Notes under the pieces: generated by a model | What the model was told of the DNA's origin: nothing | Database searches by the model: none | The model's input: the letters and a program-made list of their open reading frames with translations, nothing else | Part shown: piece after piece, positions 1 to 5,141 of the stretch | Layout: every line of letters starts with the position of its first letter | How positions within the stretch are numbered: position 1 is the stretch's first letter | Assembly (NCBI GenBank): GCA_903868035.1 | Contig: CAIPTQ010000354.1 | Span: 1-5,353, forward strand | Source of the DNA: an uncultured Phycisphaerales bacterium | GTDB lineage: Bacteria; Planctomycetota; Phycisphaerae; WQYP01 | DNA length: 5,353 bases | Direction: 5' to 3' | Position numbers and translations under genes: made by a program

Positions 1-66
1 GAGTGGTTCGCAAAGATGTACGGGATTGAATCATTGAATCATAATTATTTATATATGTTCGATTGA
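1..66 (+). CDS. Possible 3' end of an upstream gene (21 codons, partial)
   Basis: Reading frame 1 is open from the window edge to a TGA at 64-66 and gives 21 residues, EWFAKMYGIESLNHNYLYMFD. The other two forward frames hit stops by about position 36. The peptide has a plausible amino-acid mix, but 21 codons are too few to distinguish a gene end from chance. The DNA is AT-rich, unlike the strongly G-ending codons of the next gene. I recognise no family. It could equally be intergenic DNA containing the promoter of the hydrolase. Confidence 0.2.
   Translation, partial: EWFAKMYGIESLNHNYLYMFD
25..40. repeat. Two tandem copies of ATTGAATC
   Basis: The octamer ATTGAATC occurs twice back to back at 25-32 and 33-40. 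This is directly visible. It lies in the AT-rich stretch before the hydrolase and contains two TTGAAT hexamers that resemble a -35 element. It may be a regulator-binding site or a chance duplication; nothing further supports a function. Confidence 0.4.
26..55 (+). promoter_or_regulatory. Weak sigma70-like promoter candidate for the hydrolase
   Basis: TTGAAT (26-31, 4 of 6 to TTGACA) is followed after 18 bases by TATATA (50-55, 4 of 6 to TATAAT), in the only clearly AT-rich stretch ahead of the gene starting at 126. A second candidate -10, CATAAT at 40-45, is a better hexamer but lacks a good -35. The assignment rests on composition and position only. Confidence 0.22.
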
Positions 67-101
67 TCTAGTATAGGTGGCGGGTGTCCATCGGGGGTGG
101 C

Positions 102-114
102 GGGGAGGGAGGGG
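102..114 (+). promoter_or_regulatory. Purine-rich ribosome-binding region of the hydrolase
   Basis: The run GGGGAGGGAGGGG contains a GGAGG core at 108-112, 13 bases before the ATG at 126. That spacing is longer than usual, but it is the only Shine-Dalgarno-like match. It favours the ATG at 126 over the in-frame ATG at 135, which would be about 22 bases from the core. The wider sequence is G-rich throughout, which lowers its information value. Confidence 0.45.
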
Positions 115-125
115 ATTTGATATGA

Positions 126-830
126 ATGGGGGGGATGGGTTTATGTTTCATATTATTGCCGGGAATGCATGGGACGGGGGAGCTATTTAAGTGGCTGTTG
201 GAAGCGATGCCGGCGGGGGTGCGGCAGCGGGTGGTGGAATATCCGCGGGACCGGGCATTGGGGTATGGGGCTTTGCTGAAGCTGATCGTGGAGGCGGTGC
301 GCGGGGAGGAGGAGATGGTGGTGGTGGGGGAATCGTTTTCGGGGGTGTTGGCACTGCGCTTGGCGGCGGCGTGTCCGGGGCGGGTGAAGGGGGTGGTGAT
401 GGTGGGGGGATTTGTGCGGCCGACGGTGCCGCGGGCGTTGTGCGCGGCGGGGGCGTTGGGGGCGTTGATACCGGTGCCGATGATGGATTCATGGATCAAG
501 ATATTTTTATCAGGGTGGGATGCGCCGCGGCCGGTGATCCGGGGGATGCGGCACGCGGTGTGGGGGGTGAAGGGGCAGGTGCTGGCGCGGCGGATGCTGG
601 CGGTTGCGGGTTTGGACGCGGAGGCGGAGTTGCGGGACTGCGCGGTGCCGGTGTTGTATCTGGCGGGTCGGCGGGACCGGATGGTGGGGCGGCGGGTGGT
701 GCGGGGGATTGTGCGGGTGCGGGGTGACGTGCGGGTGCGGACGTTGGAGGCGCCGCATTTGATTTTGCAGGTGCGGGCGCGGGAGGCGTGGGGGGAGATT
801 GAGGGGTGGGTGCGGGAGGAGGGATTTTGA
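126..830 (+). CDS. Alpha/beta-fold hydrolase with intact Ser-Asp-His triad
   Basis: This 234-residue protein is probably a cytoplasmic serine hydrolase or esterase; I see no signal peptide. The first beta strand leads into LPGMHGTGELF (residues 11-21), the oxyanion-hole loop. The nucleophile elbow is GESFSG (68-73) with Ser70; the fifth position is Ser72 rather than Gly, a variant allowed because the residue is small. The acid is probably Asp184 in LAGRRDRMV, and His211 in EAPHLILQ completes the triad. The order and spacing match small single-domain hydrolases annotated as alpha/beta hydrolase or BioH-like, whose members often carry an ESFSG elbow. The substrate cannot be read from the sequence, and biotin synthesis (BioH) should not be assumed. 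Codons end overwhelmingly in G (GCG, GGG, GTG, CGG, TTG), typical of the host here. It is followed by repeat-bearing intergenic DNA, so it appears to be monocistronic or the last gene of an operon. Confidence 0.9.
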   Translation: MGGMGLCFILLPGMHGTGELFKWLLEAMPAGVRQRVVEYPRDRALGYGALLKLIVEAVRGEEEMVVVGESFSGVLALRLAAACPGRVKGVVMVGGFVRPTVPRALCAAGALGALIPVPMMDSWIKIFLSGWDAPRPVIRGMRHAVWGVKGQVLARRMLAVAGLDAEAELRDCAVPVLYLAGRRDRMVGRRVVRGIVRVRGDVRVRTLEAPHLILQVRAREAWGEIEGWVREEGF

Positions 831-855
831 TTTTCGATTTTTGATTTACGATTGG
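827..855. repeat. GATTTT/GATTTN low-complexity repeat at the hydrolase stop
   Basis: Starting within the hydrolase stop region, the units TGATTTTC, GATTTTTG, ATTTACG and ATTGG form an imperfect array of GATTT-like words. Such GATTTTCGATTTTTGATT stretches recur between genes in several PVC-type and other environmental genomes (recollection, not checked). No hairpin followed by a U-tract is present, so it does not look like an intrinsic terminator. Confidence 0.5.
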
Positions 856-870
856 CGTGGGCGGACGGTC

Positions 871-950
871 ACCACGAAGGGATGAAGGGATCAAGACGCA
901 CGAAGAATTTTTACCACAGAGACACAGAGACACGGAGGACGCACAGAGAC
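871..950. repeat. CCACGAAGG / CCACAGAGACACAGAG dispersed intergenic repeat
   Basis: ACCACGAAGG occurs at 871-880 and again exactly at 1030-1039. Between them, 913-950 contains ACCACAGAGACACAGAGACA followed by CGGAGGACGCACAGAGAC, built from repeated ACAGAGAC and CACAGAG words. Sequences of this CCACAGAGACACAGAG kind are scattered between genes in many planctomycete, verrucomicrobial and related genomes (general knowledge, not searched). Their function is unknown. The two ACCACGAAGG copies bracket the whole low-complexity block as a direct repeat. Confidence 0.65.
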
Positions 951-970
951 GGACGGGGGGAGAAGACGAA

Positions 971-1025
971 TTTCAGATATTTCAGATTTCAGATTTGAGA
1001 TTTCAGATTTCAGAGATTTTCAGAG
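971..1025. repeat. TTTCAGA tandem heptamer array
   Basis: TTTCAGAT appears at 971-978, 980-987, 987-994 and 1001-1008, with variants TTTGAGAT (994-1001), TTTCAGAG (1008-1015) and TTTCAGAG (1018-1025). From 980 the phase is 7 bases, with one base shared between neighbouring octamers. There is no spacer diversity, so it is not a CRISPR. It looks like slippage-prone microsatellite DNA of the kind found beside the preceding repeat family. Confidence 0.7.
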
Positions 1026-1080
1026 ACGAACCACGAAGGCGGGGGCAGGGTCCGGAAATAACGTGTTCGACATGCCGTTT

Positions 1081-1111
1081 GGGGGGATGGGGAAATGGGG
1101 GGAAATGGGGG
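1081..1111 (+). other. G-quadruplex-forming motif
   Basis: Four guanine runs of 6, 4, 6 and 5 bases (1081-1086, 1089-1092, 1097-1102, 1107-1111) are separated by AT, AAAT and AAAT, and a further GGG lies at 1118-1120. This satisfies the canonical G3+N1-7 rule with up to four-tetrad potential and short loops. The + strand would fold as DNA or RNA; the complementary C-runs could form an i-motif. It lies between the repeat block and the surface-protein fragment. Any regulatory role is inference. Confidence 0.7.
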
Positions 1112-1176
1112 AGCGATGGGAGAAAAGGTGAATAATTAAGATTACCGATAATTTTGTCTTTCTCTTTGCGAATAGG

Positions 1177-1185
1177 TGGCATAAT
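1177..1185 (+). promoter_or_regulatory. Possible extended -10 promoter reading toward the surface-protein fragment
   Basis: TGGCATAAT fits the extended -10 pattern TGn followed by a hexamer matching TATAAT at 5 of 6 positions. The upstream -35 is poor: TTGTCT at 1154-1159 is 20 bases away, longer than preferred. A start near 1192 would transcribe rightward through the fragment at 1342-1419 and then antisense to the restriction-modification gene. It could be a remnant promoter of the disrupted gene. Confidence 0.25.
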
Positions 1186-1308
1186 GGGGGTTGAAGGCTT
1201 CAGCGACAGTGTGGACGGTGCGTTGGTTCGGGCTTCGTGCCGCACTTGCCGGCCCAGGTTTGGGTTGGCGGGATCGGTGGGCGGTTTGGTGCTGGGGCCT
1301 GACTTTGG

Positions 1309-1326
1309 GTTGAAAGGTTTTTCAAC
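1309..1326. other. 7-bp perfect hairpin (GTTGAAA/TTTCAAC)
   Basis: GTTGAAA (1309-1315), loop GGTT (1316-1319) and TTTCAAC (1320-1326) form a perfect inverted repeat. It lies about 65 bases beyond the stop of the minus-strand restriction-modification gene, where a terminator could be. However, the stem is short and AT-rich and no T-tract follows on the minus strand. I regard it as a weak hairpin, possibly a binding site, not a convincing terminator. Confidence 0.35.
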
Positions 1327-1341
1327 ACGAACTCAACGTGT

Positions 1342-1419
1342 TTCGCAACGATCGACGATACCGGCTCGACATGGACCAACAGCAATTCCATTTACGTAGG
1401 TAGCACCGGTGGGGGGACG
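1342..1419 (+). pseudogene. Remnant of a surface-protein repeat (GSTWTNSxSxYVG type)
   Basis: The frame TTC GCA ACG ATC GAC reads FATIDDTG followed by STWTNSNSIYVGSTGGGT. This closely resembles the repeating unit A-T-V-x-G-x-G-S-T-W-T-N-S-x-x-L-Y-V-G-x-S-G-x-G-T-L seen in autotransporter-like and PEP-CTERM beta-helix surface proteins, where each unit forms a turn of an extracellular beta-solenoid. Only one unit is present. Upstream the frame meets a TGA at 1300-1302 and shows no further repeats or start codon. Downstream, after GGGT, the family pattern is lost where the sequence becomes the antisense of the restriction-modification gene. Codons here are mixed (ATC, GAC, ACC, AGC), not G-ending as in the right-hand fragment, so the two need not come from one gene. 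The family call is by pattern recognition. Confidence 0.6.
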
Positions 1420-4400
1420 ATGTCTGAATTGCCGCATTGTCCGAGGCGTTTCTCCAGAATCGAGACGACCCGCGCGGCGAGCTTTTCGCTGGCGGTCTTT
1501 TCGGCGGCGAGTTGGGCGAATTCTTCGCGAAGATACTGGGTGTACTCCCGATACTTCCGCAGCGATTCCAGACATGCCGCCGGGGCACGGGGCACTGGTA
1601 TCGGTCCACGGCGGCCGGACTCGTGGGCGACGAGTGCGAGGTTGGCGCGGGCTTCATCGCCCAATTCCACACTATGCCCATCCATTTGAAGTTCGGCTTT
1701 GCCCAGGAGAGGGCTGGCATGAACCTTGGCTTTGCCCGCGTGAAGTTCGATGGTGTCCGAATCCTTGATTTCGGCCCCGAGGAAGTCTTCCGGGAACCGC
1801 CGGAGGAGGGACGGGTCAAGGGCGTCCCAGACTTCCGAGGCCAGCGCATCGGGGGTGGGACCGCCGCCCCGCTTGGTGCGCTTTTTGTTCTCGTTGGCGC
1901 GGAGTTCCTTGTCGCGGATGGCCCGGTGCATCACCGTCATTTCTTCGTACAGGCGGGACCGGACGCGCTCACGTTCGCGGGCGTCGGTGATGCCGAGCAA
2001 TTCAAGCACGGCATCGTCGAGCGCGCGGCGACCGGGGTCGGAAAATTCGTCGATGAGGTTGCGGGTGGGCCGCTTCATCATCTGGCCGAGCGCATCGCGA
2101 ATACGTTTGGCCACGCCGGGGGTGGCGTTGCGGGCATCGGGCACCGGCATCATTTTCACGTCCACCACTTCAGTCTTGAGGTTTCCTTCCGTCCCCGCCC
2201 AGCGGCCGAAGAGATGCTTGTGCATCGCGATCAGGGTTGAATTCAGGATGCCGCAAAGCACGGCGGGTTGAACACCAAGCGGATATACATCGTAGAGATT
2301 GCAGTTACAAAGAAGTTGACCATCATTGAATGGCGCGAGGTGACGATATTGCTGTGCCTTGGGCCAGAATACAGCGCCGCGGCGATCGGTCGTCAGGTCG
2401 TACCATTCGCGATTCTCGCTGGTTCGTTGTTGAACCGTACTACCGTCGTCGAAGCCCTCTCTCTCTCCCCATTGAATATACTTGAGGGCGTGGGAGCCCT
2501 TTAGGTCGGCGCGTTTCTCTCCGCAGAGGAACACCAGCAAGCGCAAGTCCTTGCGATTGATTTTGATCCCAAAGACGCCGTTCGTCTCCATCAGGTTGTG
2601 AACTTCCGGCTCGAGGTACCGGGCTTCCATCAAATGATCGCTCTTGTCGCCTGCGCGGACGATGTGAACATTGTCGGTTTGGAACGGAAAAATGCCCCAC
2701 CGTTCCTTGAAGGCTCTGGGCGTCTGCTGCTTGTCCAGATGTTCCTGCGTCACATCGCGAACGAAGAAGAATTTATCGCAGCCGGTTTTCACACCGAAGC
2801 GAACTTCAGCAAGGACGCTGAGCGGTACGAGGTGGTCGCCATACTCCCTGGCGAGATCAAAATACAACTCGGGCGCGCGCAGGTAGATACCCCATTTGCC
2901 GCCGTAATATTGGTCGGGTTTCGCCGGCGCGCCGGCTTCCGTGTCGTCATCCATATCTTCGTCCTCCCGGTCCACGTCCGCCCCCGGCGCACCCAAGAGC
3001 GCGCCGTTCTTGAGGCCCAATTCCCACAAGTCACCCTGGCGGATGACGCGGACGCGCCAATGGGGGTCCGTCGTGTCCTTGTTCAAGCCCTCGATGCGAT
3101 CCCGCAGCGCTTCGGCGGCGTGCTGGCGCTCGTCCTCATTCTGATCGGCCGGGAACACTTCGGACATCAGGGAACGGAGCTGCACAAACTTGACGAGTTG
3201 GGCATTCCGCTTGGCCGCGTCGGGTTCGCGGCGCAGCAGCGTCGCGCAGGTCGTCACCCGCGCGCCGGTGAACCACGGCTCCAACTGGCTCTCAAAGATC
3301 GCCAGAATCGCATAATGGCGAAGCACGAACTCCTGGAGCCGGAAGCCATAGTCCACGTCGAGCCATCCGCTGGAAGTCAGGAATCCGAAGTGGGCATCAT
3401 CCTTGAGCAGTTTGGCCGCGTGCGGCCAGAAATAAACATGCAGGTCGCTGCGCCCGGAAAACTCGATATCGGGGACGAAGGCTCGGGCCAGCGCTTGAAG
3501 ATGCTGCTTGTATGCCCGCTGTTCCTTTTTGATCTGGGCAAGATCCTTGGATTTGATCCTGGCCCGGCCCTTGAACTCCGCCGTGGGCGGGATGCTGATT
3601 TCCTCCTGGCGGACGTACGGGGGGTTTCCAACAATCGCATCGAGCTTCGGGATGAACACCTGCTGCATCTGCCCGCCCGCACCGCCCGAACCGAGAGGTA
3701 CGGAGCAAAGGGCTTGGCCCGCTTCCACGTCGAAGAAATCGCTTTGGGCGACGAGGGGATAATTCTGATCGTCGATGAGATCACGGGTGGCGAGATTCAT
3801 CGTCGTCAGATGCGTGGCATAGGAGGAGATATCGACGCCGAAAAGCTGGTTGAGGGCGTCGGTGTGAGGGAGGGGTGTTCCCGCGCGTGCCGCGAGGAAT
3901 TTCTTACGGGCGTAGGCCCGCACGAGGAACGTGCCGCCGCCGCAGGAGGGGTCGAGCACGGCGGCATCGGGCCGGCGGATGCAAAAGGCGTTGATGAGGT
4001 CCACGACTTCGGGCTTGGTGTAATGCTGGCCGTAGCGGTGGCGCTCTTCCGGGCTGATGAGACGTTCAAAGATCGGCCCGATCACGTCGTAATTAAGTTT
4101 CGTGAAATCGAAGCGCTCGATGGACTCGAGCAGATCGCGCCAGGCGGGAACAGAGTCATCGGTGACGAACGGCAGTTCATCGCCAAAATCTCCCTGGAAG
4201 ATCGTCTGGTAATCGCGACTGGCTTTCATGGCATCGCCAAACACGAGCATCAGGGCGACATGGAGTTTACGGGCATCGTCCACGGCGGGGGCGAGCCGCA
4301 ACAGCCTGAGCTTGGTCCAGCGGCGGCGCATCGCCAAATAAAAAACGATCTTGTTGACCAACACATAACAGGAGAATTTGGCGGCGCGCTCCAGATTATC

Positions 4401-5132
4401 ACGTTGGATCAATTCGTCATCCGAAAGATGCCAACCCTGGGTATCGCGCATCCAACGGTCAAGTTTGACCTTGAACGGACCGTCCTTGGCATACTTCTTC
4501 TCGATCGCATGTTGCACCGTCAGGATGGGGCGTTCAAGCCCGGCTTCGAGTACGCCAATGAAGAACGTGTCGAGCGGTTTTCGGCCCAGCGGCAATTCGC
4601 CACGGAAGGCGGCGCTGGCGCGCTCGAGGAACTGAACGATTCCCCTGCGGATGTCGTCTTGGAACGCGGGGGCGGTGAGGTCTTCCGCATCGCGAACGCG
4701 CGTCAGGGTTTGATCGTGGATGGATCGATCTTCAAGCCGCCTGCCGGGTTGGTCGGTCTGCCAGAGGACGAGGCGGTTGACGTTCCAAGTGAGGAAGAAC
4801 GGCGCGCCGACCTTCAGCGCCTTCTTTACGGCGTCTTCGACAACATCTTCATTGAAGGGCGAATGGCCATCCGGCATGTATGGCAGTTTGACCTCGCCGG
4901 TCACCGCAACCTTGCCGGAGCGGTCATAGAGCGTAAGGTCGCGCCGTTTTCGGGAGCCGCGCACGGACTGTTCGATCTTGACCTCGCCAAAAGCCAATTC
5001 GGGACGGGCCGCAAGGATTTCATTCATCCACCCGGCGGCTTGGGAGCAGAAAGTGAGTTCATGATCAATCGCCATAGGGGGGAGATTGTCGCGTAACCAT
5101 GACCGATTGACAAATCTCTTGCCATCCTTCAT
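1392..5132 (-). CDS. Type IIG (Eco57I-like) restriction endonuclease/DNA adenine methyltransferase fusion
   Basis: This 1246-residue protein should both methylate adenine at N6 in its target and cut unmodified DNA. Residues 20-170 carry a PD-(D/E)XK-like nuclease: Asp65 in RRDLTLYD, then Glu80-Val-Lys82 in GEVKLP, then a strand FFLTWNVNRLVLW (112-124). A helical connector follows. The methyltransferase spans about 343-635: the RYGQHYTKPEVVDLI segment (366-380), SAM-binding VLDPSCGGGTF (392-402), FGVDISSYATHL (431-442), catalytic NPPY (503-506), FGFLTSSGW (582-590) and a closing TGARVTTCATLL strand (622-633). Residues 740-1000 resemble a TaqI-type specificity region, ending in LNSTL and the GTEGNLKTEVVDVKMMPVPD box. 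The last 245 residues are helical and charged, including a coiled-coil-like stretch at 1188-1230. An acidic linker lies at 719-732. Met1 has a stop two codons upstream and no Shine-Dalgarno; Met20 (5073-5075), before AIDHELTF, is an equally plausible start. Codon use differs from neighbouring host genes. PglX (BREX) or DISARM methylases are alternatives, but the nuclease motif and lack of partner genes argue against them. Confidence 0.9.
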   Translation of the reverse strand: MKDGKRFVNRSWLRDNLPPMAIDHELTFCSQAAGWMNEILAARPELAFGEVKIEQSVRGSRKRRDLTLYDRSGKVAVTGEVKLPYMPDGHSPFNEDVVEDAVKKALKVGAPFFLTWNVNRLVLWQTDQPGRRLEDRSIHDQTLTRVRDAEDLTAPAFQDDIRRGIVQFLERASAAFRGELPLGRKPLDTFFIGVLEAGLERPILTVQHAIEKKYAKDGPFKVKLDRWMRDTQGWHLSDDELIQRDNLERAAKFSCYVLVNKIVFYLAMRRRWTKLRLLRLAPAVDDARKLHVALMLVFGDAMKASRDYQTIFQGDFGDELPFVTDDSVPAWRDLLESIERFDFTKLNYDVIGPIFERLISPEERHRYGQHYTKPEVVDLINAFCIRRPDAAVLDPSCGGGTFLVRAYARKKFLAARAGTPLPHTDALNQLFGVDISSYATHLTTMNLATRDLIDDQNYPLVAQSDFFDVEAGQALCSVPLGSGGAGGQMQQVFIPKLDAIVGNPPYVRQEEISIPPTAEFKGRARIKSKDLAQIKKEQRAYKQHLQALARAFVPDIEFSGRSDLHVYFWPHAAKLLKDDAHFGFLTSSGWLDVDYGFRLQEFVLRHYAILAIFESQLEPWFTGARVTTCATLLRREPDAAKRNAQLVKFVQLRSLMSEVFPADQNEDERQHAAEALRDRIEGLNKDTTDPHWRVRVIRQGDLWELGLKNGALLGAPGADVDREDEDMDDDTEAGAPAKPDQYYGGKWGIYLRAPELYFDLAREYGDHLVPLSVLAEVRFGVKTGCDKFFFVRDVTQEHLDKQQTPRAFKERWGIFPFQTDNVHIVRAGDKSDHLMEARYLEPEVHNLMETNGVFGIKINRKDLRLLVFLCGEKRADLKGSHALKYIQWGEREGFDDGSTVQQRTSENREWYDLTTDRRGAVFWPKAQQYRHLAPFNDGQLLCNCNLYDVYPLGVQPAVLCGILNSTLIAMHKHLFGRWAGTEGNLKTEVVDVKMMPVPDARNATPGVAKRIRDALGQMMKRPTRNLIDEFSDPGRRALDDAVLELLGITDARERERVRSRLYEEMTVMHRAIRDKELRANENKKRTKRGGGPTPDALASEVWDALDPSLLRRFPEDFLGAEIKDSDTIELHAGKAKVHASPLLGKAELQMDGHSVELGDEARANLALVAHESGRRGPIPVPRAPAACLESLRKYREYTQYLREEFAQLAAEKTASEKLAARVVSILEKRLGQCGNSDIVPPPVLPT

Positions 5133-5141
5133 CCGTGTCTA

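Larger units (their letters stand above)
831..1341. other. Gene-free stretch carrying repeats and a G-quadruplex motif
   Basis: I see no supported gene between the hydrolase stop and the surface-protein fragment. Frames that stay open (for example 857-1135 + and 1003-1245 -) translate repeat DNA into low-complexity peptides with no family resemblance. The stretch holds the repeats at 827-855, 871-950 and 971-1025, the quadruplex at 1081-1111, the promoter candidate at 1177-1185 and the hairpin at 1309-1326. The segment 1190-1310 is GC-rich and unassigned in all frames; it could be degraded coding DNA, but I cannot identify it. Confidence 0.6.

Noticed and set aside
191..727. Gly/Ala-rich 178-codon frame on the + strand
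   Set aside because: A frame-shifted reading of the G-rich hydrolase gene; the Gly richness comes from GGN triplets. The hydrolase frame has a full catalytic triad.
496..933. Pro/Ala-rich minus-strand frames opposite the hydrolase (also 68-499, 187-492 and 510-758)
   Set aside because: Low-complexity Pro/Ala/Ser peptides are simply the complement of GGG/GCG codons; there is no start context or family similarity.
971..1025. CRISPR-like array
   Set aside because: The units are 7-8 bases with no unique spacers, so it is a microsatellite and not a CRISPR; no cas genes are nearby.
857..1135. 92-codon + strand frame after the hydrolase
   Set aside because: It translates the CCACAGAG and TTTCAGA repeats and the G-runs; the peptide is repetitive and resembles no protein.
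1177..1196. Sigma54 promoter (TGGC ... TTGAA)
   Set aside because: The TGGC and TTG elements are about 3 bases too far apart and the required GC dinucleotide at -12 is absent.
1200..1391. 63-codon minus-strand frame whose ATG directly follows the enzyme's TAA (TAAATG)
   Set aside because: The junction looks like translational coupling. But there is no ribosome-binding site, the peptide is Pro/Thr-rich in its second half, and its first part is the complement of the surface-protein repeat remnant. It could only be a chance reading.
1437..2240. 267-codon open frame on the + strand
   Set aside because: Antisense shadow of the 3' third of the enzyme gene; no motif, no ribosome-binding site, and a composition explained by complementing the real codons.
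2598..5096. 832-codon open frame on the + strand
   Set aside because: It lies wholly antisense to the restriction-modification gene, whose methyltransferase motifs are unambiguous on the minus strand. The + translation shows no recognisable motifs. Long antisense frames are expected when the coding strand avoids TTA, CTA and TCA codons.
1392..5132. BREX (PglX) or DISARM methylase assignment
   Set aside because: Size and the NPPY core would fit, but the N-terminal nuclease motif is characteristic of Type IIG enzymes and no BREX or DISARM partner gene is in the window. Genes beyond the window cannot be excluded.
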